This document shows positions 32,668-41,325 of a DNA stretch of 50,451 bases, piece after piece. Source of the stretch: Candidatus Nitrosopelagicus sp. (GTDB lineage: Archaea > Thermoproteota > Nitrososphaeria > Nitrososphaerales > Nitrosopumilaceae); assembly GCA_028345195.1 (NCBI GenBank), contig JAOMCX010000010.1, positions 1-50,451 on the forward strand, given 5' to 3'. Each line of letters begins with the position of its first letter. Within the stretch, counting starts at the first letter, position 1. The notes beneath the pieces were generated by a model that saw only the letters and a program-made list of their open reading frames with translations, ran no database searches and was not told where the DNA came from. A program made the position numbers and the translations under genes.

Positions 32668-33360
32668 TTGAAGAAAAAAGTTCTTGCAGTCGATATTGAT
32701 GGAACTGTCACGTTAAATGGATTTGGGACAATTCATCTGAATGCTCTAGAAAAATTAAGAAATTTAAAAAATGATGGACACCATGTAATTTTTGTCACAG
32801 GTCGTTCATCAGTAGAAGCATACATTCTTTCTATCTTTGGCGGACTGACATTACTTGGTGTAGGTGAAAATGGTGGTTGCATTACTCATGGAGAGATAAT
32901 GACTCACAAGTTGCTTGGAAATAAAGAAGAATGTCAAAACGCTTTTTCATATCTAAAAGAAAAACTAGACGAACCAATTTTAGAAAAACCTGTTTTCCCT
33001 AGACTTACTGAAGTTGTTTTAGATAGAACTTTTGATATAAAAAATGCCCAAAAATTATTAGACGAAAAAGGATTCAACGTAGGACTTTTTGATAGTGGTT
33101 ACGCTTATCACATTAATTCTCGTGGCATTGACAAAGGTTCAGGATTAATCAAAGCACTTGAAATGCTAAATGCTGATCTTGAAGATACAATTGCCTTAGG
33201 TGATAGTGAAACTGATGTTCCATTATTTAGAACCGTAAAAAACAACATTGCGGTGAATAATTCAATTCCAGAATTAAAAGAAATTGCAAAAATTGTAACC
33301 ACAAAAAATTCAGGTGAAGGCCTATTGGAAGGCTTAGATATGATATCATCTGAATTCTAA
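32668..33360 (+). CDS. phosphoglycolate phosphatase (archaeal HAD type)
   Basis: The 230-residue protein is a HAD phosphatase: motif I DIDGTVTLN (about 9-17), motif II VTGRSS, and motif III IALGDSETDVPLFR near 196-210. The cap domain lies between. It corresponds to the archaeal phosphoglycolate phosphatase/sucrose-phosphatase-like group. It probably removes 2-phosphoglycolate or a similar sugar phosphate. The start is TTG at 32668, directly before VLAVDID. It is followed after 4 bases by argS. Confidence 0.85.
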   Translation: MKKKVLAVDIDGTVTLNGFGTIHLNALEKLRNLKNDGHHVIFVTGRSSVEAYILSIFGGLTLLGVGENGGCITHGEIMTHKLLGNKEECQNAFSYLKEKLDEPILEKPVFPRLTEVVLDRTFDIKNAQKLLDEKGFNVGLFDSGYAYHINSRGIDKGSGLIKALEMLNADLEDTIALGDSETDVPLFRTVKNNIAVNNSIPELKEIAKIVTTKNSGEGLLEGLDMISSEF

Positions 33361-33364
33361 ATGT

Positions 33365-35236
33365 ATGGTCTTTCTCAATTTACTTGAAAATATACGAAAT
33401 AAAACTGCTGAAATATTGGATGCGAAAAATTATGAGCATGTCAAATTTTCAGTAGAATCTGCAAAGCCTGGATTTGGAGATATTACATGTAATGTTCCAT
33501 TTCTACTCTCAAAACAGCTCAAAAAAAGCCCTCAGGAAATATCCGTTGAATTATCCAAGATGTACAATTTTGATGATATGCCACAAATAAAAAATGTTGA
33601 ATCACATCCAAGTGGATATCTCAATTTTAGTATTGATTACACAAAATTCAATGACTTTGTCATTAGATTATCTCTTCAAGAAAATTATGGTACACTTGAA
33701 TTTGGAAATAATGAAAAAATTGTTGTAGAACATACTTCGGTAAATCCAAACAAAGCCTTGCATGTTGGACATATACGAAATATAATTTTAGGTGATGTTG
33801 TATCCAAAATTCTAAAAAAAGCAAACTATGATGTTAGTGTATTAAATTATGTGGATGATTCTGGTCTTCAAGTTGCAGATATTATAGTTGGTTTTACAGA
33901 ACTTGGATTTTCACAAGAATCTCCTAACAATGAAAAATTTGATCATTATTGCGGTGATACTGTATACGTAAAAACTACTGAAAAATATGAATCTGATAAG
34001 GAATTAGAAGGAAAACGACATGAAATTCTAAAACAGATTGAAGATAGATCCAGTGAAGTTTCAAAAATTGCACAAACTATTACTAGAAAAGTATTGAATG
34101 AACAATTGAAAACAGTTTGGAATTTAGGAGTTTTCTATGATTGTCTCAATTTTGAATCTCAAATAATACATTCAAAACTATGGGAAACAATTTTTGAAAA
34201 ACTCAAGTCTGATAATCAAATCAAGTATGAAGATGAAGGGGATAATGCTGGTTGTTGGGTAATTCCTGCAGATGGTGAAGATGACAAAATTTTGGTGAGA
34301 AGTAATGGTGTTGCAACATACATTGCAAAAGATATTCCATATGCTGCTTGGAAGCTTGGTTTAGTTGATGATCCATTTCATTATAAAATACATTCTACAC
34401 AAAAAAATTCTCAAACACTCTATGAAACAACATTGGAGGGTGATACCAAATTAAATTTCTCTGGAAGTAAGGTCATTACAGTTATTGATAATAGACAAAT
34501 TCGTCTACAAAAAATTGTATCGGGGTTGATGGCAAAATTCAAAGAAAAAGGCGCATACACACATCTGGGCTATGAATCTGTCACTTTGAGTGCAGATACT
34601 GTAAAATCATTAGGTCTATCTGTGGATGGCGAATCTGCACAAATGTCTGGACGAAAAGGATTGTATGTAAATGCCGATACCGTGCTTGAAACTCTCACAA
34701 AACGCGTTTATGATGAATCCAAAAGTCGAAATGAAAATTTGTCTGAATCTGAACTTCAAAATATTGCCAACATTGTTGCAGTTGGAACCATTCGTTATGA
34801 AATGATAAAACCGGATCTTGACAAAATTATTACATTTGATTTGAAAAATTCACTTCGTTTGGAAGGTGACACTTGTAGTTATATTCAATATTCGTATGCA
34901 CGTGCATCTAGAATTCTTGAAAAAACAGATGTGAAACCAAATTTTGATTCAGGATTTGAATTATTATCTTCTGAATATGAAAAAAATCTGATTAAAAAAA
35001 TTGCAATGTTTGATGTTCACGTAAATGATTCTGTTAATAATTTATCGCCTAAAGTAATTGCAAAATATTCATACGAATTAGCAGTTACTTTTTCATCATT
35101 TTATGAACATGTTAAGGTCTTGGCATCTGAAACTACGGAGTTACTAAATGCAAGATTATGCCTCGTCGTATCATTTCAAAAAACTCTAAAAGCATCATTG
35201 GGTTTACTTGGAATTGACGCTCCCGAAAGAATGTAG
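33365..35236 (+). CDS. argS: arginyl-tRNA synthetase
   Basis: The 623-residue class I synthetase has an N-terminal Arg-tRNA synthetase domain (about 1-110), the signature NKALHVGHIRNIILGD (HIGH, near 135) and SGRKGLYVNADTVLE (KMSKS-like loop, near 425). The C-terminal DALR anticodon domain (YSYARASRILEK onward) ends GIDAPERM. The KMSKS lysine signature is modified to SGRKG, as in many ArgRS. Its stop abuts the stop of the convergent TPR gene. Confidence 0.93.
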   Translation: MVFLNLLENIRNKTAEILDAKNYEHVKFSVESAKPGFGDITCNVPFLLSKQLKKSPQEISVELSKMYNFDDMPQIKNVESHPSGYLNFSIDYTKFNDFVIRLSLQENYGTLEFGNNEKIVVEHTSVNPNKALHVGHIRNIILGDVVSKILKKANYDVSVLNYVDDSGLQVADIIVGFTELGFSQESPNNEKFDHYCGDTVYVKTTEKYESDKELEGKRHEILKQIEDRSSEVSKIAQTITRKVLNEQLKTVWNLGVFYDCLNFESQIIHSKLWETIFEKLKSDNQIKYEDEGDNAGCWVIPADGEDDKILVRSNGVATYIAKDIPYAAWKLGLVDDPFHYKIHSTQKNSQTLYETTLEGDTKLNFSGSKVITVIDNRQIRLQKIVSGLMAKFKEKGAYTHLGYESVTLSADTVKSLGLSVDGESAQMSGRKGLYVNADTVLETLTKRVYDESKSRNENLSESELQNIANIVAVGTIRYEMIKPDLDKIITFDLKNSLRLEGDTCSYIQYSYARASRILEKTDVKPNFDSGFELLSSEYEKNLIKKIAMFDVHVNDSVNNLSPKVIAKYSYELAVTFSSFYEHVKVLASETTELLNARLCLVVSFQKTLKASLGLLGIDAPERM

Positions 35237-35950
35237 TTAATTCTTTTTTTCTGAACTTTTATACCTCTTCAAAAGGAATGCATGTTGAACTGAATATTTG
35301 TTATCCTTTGCATCTTGTTTCAATAATTCTGCATCTTTTAACCTCACGCCTTGTGCAGCTAAAAATGCATCGTCTTCTCTCCCTAATTCTTTAAATGCTT
35401 TTGATTTTTCAACAGCAGCTCTAGAAAATTCTGGCATTATTTGTTGAACTGTATCGTAATATGGAATTGAATCTTGGTATCTTCCTAAATAACTTAGGGT
35501 TACTGCCATATTCATCAATGCATCCACATTTGTTTTATCCAACTCTAAAGATAAATCGTACAGTGTTAACGCATCTTCATGTTTTCCTGTTTTGTTAAGT
35601 GCAATACCTTTTGTAACTAATGCGTCAACATCTTTATCATTTTTTGATAATAGAATCTCACAACACTCTAAAACCTGTTCATGTAATTCCAATCTTTCTA
35701 ATGCACGCATTTTATTTTTTATAGCATGTTCTTCATTTGGATCTTTTTCTATAATTTTGTCACAGCATTTTATGGTATCTTCATATGCACCTACGATATA
35801 GTATGCCGTGCCTAGATTCTGTAGTGCGATAGGGTCATTTGGATCTTTTTCTAGTAGTTTTTGACAGAATTCAATTGCCGCATCAAATTTCTTGGCCTCA
35901 AACAATTTTTTTAATTCTGTAACTGGGTCTATCATTGGAATATCCTTCAT
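35237..35950 (-). CDS. tetratricopeptide-repeat (TPR) protein
   Basis: The 237-residue protein is built of about five TPR units. Clear ones are NDPIALQNLGTAYYIVGAYEDTIKCCDKIIEKDPN and VDALVTKGIALNKTGKHEDALTLYDLSLELD, which show the W/L-G-Y-A-F-A-P pattern. It is probably a scaffold for protein interaction. It has no signal or other domain. The gene is divergent from the SIMPL gene. Confidence 0.88.
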   Translation of the reverse strand: MKDIPMIDPVTELKKLFEAKKFDAAIEFCQKLLEKDPNDPIALQNLGTAYYIVGAYEDTIKCCDKIIEKDPNEEHAIKNKMRALERLELHEQVLECCEILLSKNDKDVDALVTKGIALNKTGKHEDALTLYDLSLELDKTNVDALMNMAVTLSYLGRYQDSIPYYDTVQQIMPEFSRAAVEKSKAFKELGREDDAFLAAQGVRLKDAELLKQDAKDNKYSVQHAFLLKRYKSSEKKN

Positions 35951-36004
35951 TTCTAATCTATATCTGACTCATGAATTTTTATACTATATTCTTTGATAAA
36001 TTCT

Positions 36005-36826
36005 ATGGATACTCGGATTAACATCGCTGTGATAGTTGGCGTTGTATTTGTTTTAGCCTTTGCTGTAACTTTAACTCAATATGAGAATCAAGCTGAATCT
36101 CAAGATGCCGAATCTGAAATAAGTGATGAGATAATCACTCACTGGACAGAAGAATTTGATTATACAGAAAATATTATCTCGGTTACCGGCACTGCATCTG
36201 CATCTTCTGAACCTGATACACTAATCGTAGTTCTTGGAGTAGAATCTGAGACAAAAACTGCCAATGAATCTTTGTCTAAAAATTCTAATTCATTAAACTC
36301 TGTTATTTCGTCATTAACTAGCTCTGGAATATCTGAAGATGATATCCAAACATCGAATTTTAGAATTTATCCATTATACGACAGCATAAAGGATTCTAAT
36401 GGAAATTATCAACAAATTCTAATCGGCTATCGTGTTTCTAACATATTATCTATCCAAACTGACAAAATTAATTTAGCTGGAAATATCATTGATGCCGCTG
36501 TATCTTCTGGCGCAAACCGTGTTGACACTGTATCTTTTCAATTATCTGATGATAAATCTCAAAAAATCAGTGATAATTTAATTGCCAATGCAATAATGGA
36601 TGCCACACAAAAAGCCGAAAAAGCACTTGTTCCATTAAAACAGCAAATCGTTGGAGTGAAATCTGTGGTTATACACGATAATGTAATGCCATACTACGAC
36701 AGTCCTATGAGAGCATCATTTGATGGGATGGCAATGGAGTCTTCAATGAAATCTGCACCAATTATGTCGGGCGATGAAGAAATTACAACTAACGTAAGTG
36801 TAATTTTCTATATTGCGCCTGTGTAA
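36005..36826 (+). CDS. SIMPL (DUF541) domain exported or anchored protein
   Basis: The product is 273 residues from the ATG at 36005; a TTG at 35993 is possible. The N-terminus is a signal or anchor (INIAVIVGVVFVLAFAVTLTQ). The SIMPL domain begins ISVTGTASASSEPDTLIVVLGVESE and has SSGISEDDIQTSNFRIYPLYD, ANRVDTVSFQLSDDK and KAEKALVPLKQQI, characteristic of this family. Function is poorly known in archaea. Its end abuts the convergent Lrp-like gene. Confidence 0.88.
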   Translation: MDTRINIAVIVGVVFVLAFAVTLTQYENQAESQDAESEISDEIITHWTEEFDYTENIISVTGTASASSEPDTLIVVLGVESETKTANESLSKNSNSLNSVISSLTSSGISEDDIQTSNFRIYPLYDSIKDSNGNYQQILIGYRVSNILSIQTDKINLAGNIIDAAVSSGANRVDTVSFQLSDDKSQKISDNLIANAIMDATQKAEKALVPLKQQIVGVKSVVIHDNVMPYYDSPMRASFDGMAMESSMKSAPIMSGDEEITTNVSVIFYIAPV

Positions 36827-37069
36827 TTATTGTCCCTGACCTTCAATTTTTGTTAGTGTTAATGTGGATCGAATTTTTTCAATTTTACGGATTTTCCATG
36901 TAATGGTTTCTCGAATTTTCTCAATTGACTCTGATGATATCTCTACAATAATGTCATATGCTCCAAATGTACCTTGAACCTCTTTTACATCTGAAAATGT
37001 TTTTAGCTCTGAAATAACATGTTCTTCTGAACCTAATTCACAATTAATCAAAACAAATGCTTTAGTCAT
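36827..37069 (-). CDS. stand-alone Lrp/AsnC effector (RAM) domain protein
   Basis: The 80-residue protein is a bare RAM/AsnC ligand-binding domain: KAFVLINCELGSEEHVISELKTFSDVKEVQGTFGAYDIIVEISSES, then STLTLTKIE. It lacks the DNA-binding HTH, so it may modulate other Lrp-type regulators by mixed oligomers or bind amino acids on its own. The start is ATG at 37069. Confidence 0.88.
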   Translation of the reverse strand: MTKAFVLINCELGSEEHVISELKTFSDVKEVQGTFGAYDIIVEISSESIEKIRETITWKIRKIEKIRSTLTLTKIEGQGQ

Positions 37070-37148
37070 GGTGTCAATACGTTGTCATTGCAGTTAAATT
37101 TTTTTTCCTAAATCTAATATACCTCATGATCTTCTGTCCTAACTTACA

Positions 37149-37907
37149 ATGTATGAAAATCTATGGCTAATCCCACTTGGATTTGCGGCTGGTATTTTGG
37201 GCTCTATTGTTGGGCTTGGTGGTGGAATAATTGCTGTACCTGTAATGACTTTTGCGGGATTTCCTCCTTCACTTGCTGCAAGCAATAGTCTTTTTGCAGC
37301 TTTTAGTAATTCTGTAGCATCCACCGTGTCATATGCACGCCAAAAACGTGTTGAATTTAGAATTGGAATTAAACTTGGGTTAATGTGTATTCCTGGAACT
37401 GTCTTGGGTGCATTTGTTTCTGATGTAATGACCCCTGTAGCGTTTCAGATTTTATTTGCACTTGTGTTGATTGCTTCTGCCGTTTACATTTTTGTGAAAC
37501 GTGCGGTCGATGAAAAACCATACAATCAAACAGCATTAATGATGATAATTTCTGCAGGCGCAAGTCTTTTTGCAGGTATGATCTCTAGCTTATTTGGAAT
37601 TGGTGGTGGAATTGTTTTTGTTCCTTTAATGGTTATTGGAATAGGCATTCCTATGAGAAAGGCTGCTCCTACTGCACAGCTTGTTTTGATGTTTGCATCA
37701 CTTAGTGGTCTTTTGGTTCATTCTGCATTAGGACATCCAGATTACTTACAGGCATTTTTGTTAGCAATTGGTGCATTTGGTGGAGGTTTACTTGGTGCTA
37801 GATTGTCATTAGAAATTAAAGAAAAAAAATTAAAAATTCTTGTAACGATAGTTCTTTTAGCTGCTGCAGCAAAATTGGTTATCGATTCGTTGGAGGTTCT
37901 TTTTTAA
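37149..37907 (+). CDS. TauE/SafE-family sulphite/anion permease
   Basis: The 252-residue membrane protein has seven or eight hydrophobic segments and two internal halves. Both start with glycine-rich GIVGLGGGIIAVPV (about 15-30) and SLFGIGGGIVFVPLMVIG (about 140-160), the signature of TauE/SafE. It exports or imports small anions such as sulphite or sulphoacetate; the substrate is unknown. Its last 29 bases overlap the convergent hotdog gene. Confidence 0.88.
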   Translation: MYENLWLIPLGFAAGILGSIVGLGGGIIAVPVMTFAGFPPSLAASNSLFAAFSNSVASTVSYARQKRVEFRIGIKLGLMCIPGTVLGAFVSDVMTPVAFQILFALVLIASAVYIFVKRAVDEKPYNQTALMMIISAGASLFAGMISSLFGIGGGIVFVPLMVIGIGIPMRKAAPTAQLVLMFASLSGLLVHSALGHPDYLQAFLLAIGAFGGGLLGARLSLEIKEKKLKILVTIVLLAAAAKLVIDSLEVLF

Positions 37908-38340
37908 TCCTGTATAGATTTTTTTTTGATGTCAAAACTAATTCTCCACCTTCAAAGGTAGCTTCAAAATCTACACTAATCAAACCATATTCTTCATCAA
38001 TATCTCTTTTGTCTGAAATTGTAAATTTGAGTCGAATAACTTGGTCTGTGTAAACAGGTCTTACAAATCTAGTTTGTCTGTTTTTCCATTCTTCATCTCC
38101 ATCAATTCCGTATAGGACGATATAATTTCCATAAATTTGTCTTAACCTTGTAAATTCCCCTTCCATTCTTGAAATAATTGCTCTTCCTGAAATCACTCTA
38201 TCCTCATCTTTTCCAGAGTCTATCTCAAACATTGCATTTTTTATTCTTGAAAATCCAAGGTATTCGTCTAATTCTTTTTTTGAAATACTTGTTGTCGAAA
38301 CAAAGGCGTTTCCTACTTTTAATGATTTGAATTTTTCCAT
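37879..38340 (-). CDS. MaoC-like hotdog-fold protein
   Basis: The 153-residue protein fits a hotdog fold: FKSLKVGNAFVSTTSISKKELDEYLGFS, then RAIISRMEGEFTRLRQIYG, then VYTDQVIRLKFTISDKRDIDEEYGLISVDFEATF. The order recalls MaoC/(R)-enoyl-CoA hydratases and acyl-CoA-binding proteins. The usual D...H catalytic pair of MaoC is not obvious. It lies 3 bases after a double-SDR gene on the same strand, so the two proteins likely act together on an acyl thioester. It overlaps the TauE gene end by 29 bases. Confidence 0.65.
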   Translation of the reverse strand: MEKFKSLKVGNAFVSTTSISKKELDEYLGFSRIKNAMFEIDSGKDEDRVISGRAIISRMEGEFTRLRQIYGNYIVLYGIDGDEEWKNRQTRFVRPVYTDQVIRLKFTISDKRDIDEEYGLISVDFEATFEGGELVLTSKKNLYRIKKEPPTNR

Positions 38341-38343
38341 TTT

Positions 38344-40092
38344 TTATCTTGATTCATCAGGACAGAAAATTACTTCTGCGCTAGATCTTGAATCGTCAGA
38401 TATCAAATAATTCACTGCGTCTGTAATTCTGGTATTGTTTGGTTCTTTTCCGTCTACTGTTCCTGCTAATACTAGAAATGCTCTGACATTTGATTTCAAT
38501 ACATCACTTAGTTCTTGGTTTACAGTTGTTGCAAATGGTCTTAGTGCACCTCTAAACACCTCTACTTTTGCTCTTTCCCCTCCACCTATTTTCTTACCGT
38601 GTGGTAGGTCTGGACCAATTATCACGATACGTCCTTTTGCATCTTTGAAAAGTCTTGGATCGTCTGAGCCATTAGGAACAAAAATACTCATTGCATTTTG
38701 ACTAACAGTAGCTGGAATGTTTATGAATTTGTCTGTTAATCCATCCCATTCACTTCTAGATAATTCTGTTAATTTTGAAATTGCTGGAACTTTACCAGTT
38801 ATGTGAATAAATATTTCAATATCTCCTTTTGATTTTGCTGTGTTAAACCATCTTGTAATTTCTTCATTATTTGAAAAATCTATTACATGTGAATGGAACT
38901 TGTTTGATATTGAATCCTGAATTTCTTTTGGACATTTGTCTGAAATGAAACAAATTGCTTGACCTCCATTTGATTGAACATCTGTCGCAATCTCTTCAGC
39001 TTTTTTTGCATCTGCTTCATCTGTTGCATCAATTGTCAATACTGCAATTTTTGATGAATAATCATGTTGTTTTACAGTTTCTGGAACTGATGTAATATGT
39101 GATCTGACTGGATAGAACACTCTGTCTCCTGGAATAATTTTTCCATTTAGAATTTTTGCTTGATCATCATCTGATAGTGTTAAAACTGTGGTTGCAACTT
39201 GATCTTGTGATAAGAATTGTTGATCTGCAATCATTGTTGATGTATTTTTCTGAATTTTTTCTGCAATACTTTGAACTTTGTTTAGTAAATTTGTGAATGT
39301 TGCTTCTTGTTTTCCTAATTTTTCTGCAGCAGCCTTAATTCCATTCTTAATAGTATCTTCATCTTCGCCAAGTAATCCTACAAGCTCTTTGTTTGCAGCC
39401 TCTACTTCTGTAGGTTCTAAATCTTCAAATCCACTAACCCTGAGAAATTCTGATGCTGCTTTTGGATAAACTGTTTTGTAAATTCTATCTGAATGAACTG
39501 GTCCTGGATTAGTTCCAATAGAGATGATTCCTTTTTCAGTTAACTCCCATGACATTGCTTCCACCAATCTATTTTTTGCACCTTGTGATGCTGTATATGG
39601 GCCTCTGAATCTATATGGCCTCTGTTCCAATGGTCTTTCTTCAGCAAAGAACGTTGAGATTGTAATAATTTTTCCTCCCTCCTTCATAACTTTCAATGCT
39701 TGTACGGATGTCCAAAAAGTTCCTGTGAGGTGAATATCCACCGTACTTCTAAAATCTTCTAATGATGCATGAGAGAAGCATGTTACCGGTCCTGAAACTC
39801 CTGCATTATTTACTATAACATCGATACTAATTCCATCATTCTTCAATGAATCAAACATGTCTGTGACTGATTTTTCATCACTAACATCTACTCCTGAAAA
39901 TATCTTTACAAATCCTTTTGAATTTTTCTCATTAATGATTTTGGTTAGCATTTCTGATGTACTTTCAAGAGGTTCTTTTCTTCTACCTAAAATAATGACA
40001 CTTGCTCCATTTTCTATGAATTTTTTAGCAACCGTCATTCCTATACCGGTTCCACTACCTGTGATTAAAACAACTTTATCTTCAAACTTCAA
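38344..40092 (-). CDS. tandem short-chain dehydrogenase (double-SDR) protein
   Basis: The 582-residue protein has two SDR-like domains. The first (1-215) has TGSGTGIG (11-18), VNNAGVS (95-101), Ser146 and Tyr166. The position four after Tyr is Gln170 rather than the catalytic Lys, with Lys173 three further on. NPGPVHSDRI follows. The middle region is helical, and residues 330-582 form a second, degenerate Rossmann domain (SKIAVLTIDATDEADAKKAE). Two-domain layout, PGPxxSDRI and STFF resemble the N-terminal half of Chloroflexus malonyl-CoA reductase, which reduces malonate semialdehyde; this is my recollection of that sequence, not an alignment. It is an operon with the hotdog gene. Activity is uncertain because of the missing lysine. 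Confidence 0.7.
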   Translation of the reverse strand: MKFEDKVVLITGSGTGIGMTVAKKFIENGASVIILGRRKEPLESTSEMLTKIINEKNSKGFVKIFSGVDVSDEKSVTDMFDSLKNDGISIDVIVNNAGVSGPVTCFSHASLEDFRSTVDIHLTGTFWTSVQALKVMKEGGKIITISTFFAEERPLEQRPYRFRGPYTASQGAKNRLVEAMSWELTEKGIISIGTNPGPVHSDRIYKTVYPKAASEFLRVSGFEDLEPTEVEAANKELVGLLGEDEDTIKNGIKAAAEKLGKQEATFTNLLNKVQSIAEKIQKNTSTMIADQQFLSQDQVATTVLTLSDDDQAKILNGKIIPGDRVFYPVRSHITSVPETVKQHDYSSKIAVLTIDATDEADAKKAEEIATDVQSNGGQAICFISDKCPKEIQDSISNKFHSHVIDFSNNEEITRWFNTAKSKGDIEIFIHITGKVPAISKLTELSRSEWDGLTDKFINIPATVSQNAMSIFVPNGSDDPRLFKDAKGRIVIIGPDLPHGKKIGGGERAKVEVFRGALRPFATTVNQELSDVLKSNVRAFLVLAGTVDGKEPNNTRITDAVNYLISDDSRSSAEVIFCPDESR

Positions 40093-40179
40093 TCTGACAA
40101 AAATTTTGTTAGATTTCCAATATTAATTACTTGTCACTAGAGAATTATCTTTATTTGAGGGTAATCTTGAAGATAGCTA

Positions 40180-40416
40180 ATGCATGATACGGAACCTGAA
40201 ACATTTGTCATTAAATCAATGCCTGAAAAATTTTCAGATATGTTAAAAGAGATCGCTATAGATTCAACTCCAAAAGAAATTGCAACCGATGAGGTTGAAA
40301 ATGATGATTATTACAGTAGAGTGTTTTCACAAACAACTCGAATGGTTACAAACAAGGGCTGTTTAGATGTCACTGGAACAAACATTGATGTCATTCAGAT
40401 AATACAAAAGGGATAA
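40180..40416 (+). CDS. hypothetical protein
   Basis: The 78-residue acidic soluble protein begins MHDTEPETFVIKSMPEKFSD and ends in a strand pair (NKGCLDVTGTNIDVIQIIQ). No motif recognised. It is followed after 2 bases by another hypothetical gene on the same strand, so both are probably one operon. It is divergent from the double-SDR gene. Confidence 0.55.
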   Translation: MHDTEPETFVIKSMPEKFSDMLKEIAIDSTPKEIATDEVENDDYYSRVFSQTTRMVTNKGCLDVTGTNIDVIQIIQKG

Positions 40417-40418
40417 TC

Positions 40419-40790
40419 ATGCAAGATCCAAATCCACTTCCATGGGGCGCACAAGACCGTTTTCAGGCTCACTTTATTGTTAAACGGCAAGCAGAAAAAT
40501 CCATAGATCTTACGGCACGAACTATTTTGGAAACCTCTGGACATTTTGGTACAAAAAAAGTTACCAAAGTTGAATGGCAAGGTGGAAAAATTGCTGATAC
40601 ACTGAATTCTGATTCTGTATTAAACGAGCTTATTGCACAACAATCTGTTGACGATGCAACAATAACTGTTGATCCTACGTCAAAAGGTGTTAGAATCTAT
40701 GGGAAATGGAAAAATAGTTTTGAATTCAAGGTCTCAAAAACACAATTTGAAATATTTGATAAAATAGCTGGTCATATCAAAAGCTTCTAA
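40419..40790 (+). CDS. hypothetical protein
   Basis: The 123-residue protein reads RFQAHFIVKRQAEKSIDLTARTILETSGHFG, then a strand-rich region ending KGVRIYGKWKNSFEFKVSKTQFEIFDKI. No signal, Cys motif or known domain. It is downstream of and co-oriented with the 78-residue gene. The stop is interlocked with that of the tRNA endonuclease gene (CTAA shared). Confidence 0.6.
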   Translation: MQDPNPLPWGAQDRFQAHFIVKRQAEKSIDLTARTILETSGHFGTKKVTKVEWQGGKIADTLNSDSVLNELIAQQSVDDATITVDPTSKGVRIYGKWKNSFEFKVSKTQFEIFDKIAGHIKSF

Positions 40791-41323
40791 GCTTTCCACC
40801 AATCAAGCGCAATATAATCCACTTTTTGTTTTCCAAAAGGTATTGCTAAAATGAATTGTTTCTTAACGCTGGACGCTAATCTTCCTGCCAACACAATGTC
40901 TGTTGACGTCATATTCTCATTTCTATTATACACTTGAACTAAGAATGGCGCGTGATCAATCCCTGGCCCTTTTTGATAAACTGCAAAATCACATCCAAAT
41001 TTTATACCTGGGTTTACAATGTAACCTTTATCTCTAAAATCTTTGTACACTTGAAACATTTTGTCAAAATTATGGTGCTGTTCTTGACAAATTTCAAACA
41101 TTTTTTTTAATGTAATCTTTTTTTTATTTTTATAAATCTGTATTTTTGATTTATTCATAAGATAGTAGCCTTCAATCAAATCTAAAATCAATGGAACGTT
41201 GATTTCATCTAATTTTGGTTTTGGAATTCCAATTGGTTTTCCATAGTATCCTTGGCTGAATAATTTTTTAGAATCTTCTATGTTCCATACAATCAAACGA
41301 TTCTCTAGTAGTTCTGTCTTCAA
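40787..41323 (-). CDS. endA: tRNA-splicing endonuclease (EndA)
   Basis: The product is 178 residues from the TTG at 41323, the size of the homotetrameric alpha-4 enzyme. It cuts bulge-helix-bulge introns from tRNA. The catalytic triad fits Tyr (FAVYQKG, about 116), His (PGIDHAPFLV, about 124) and Lys (SVKKQF, about 155), with IENRL-like N-terminal TELLENRLIVWN. I prefer the TTG start because an upstream ATG (41374) lies 49 bases inside the previous gene and the family starts near TELLENR. It lies 2 bases after the upstream gene's stop. Confidence 0.88.
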   Translation of the reverse strand: MKTELLENRLIVWNIEDSKKLFSQGYYGKPIGIPKPKLDEINVPLILDLIEGYYLMNKSKIQIYKNKKKITLKKMFEICQEQHHNFDKMFQVYKDFRDKGYIVNPGIKFGCDFAVYQKGPGIDHAPFLVQVYNRNENMTSTDIVLAGRLASSVKKQFILAIPFGKQKVDYIALDWWKA

Positions 41324-41325
41324 AA

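Noticed and set aside
40093-40179. Possible regulatory site between the SDR and small genes
   Set aside because: AT-rich and without a clear palindrome or a confident TATA box on either strand.
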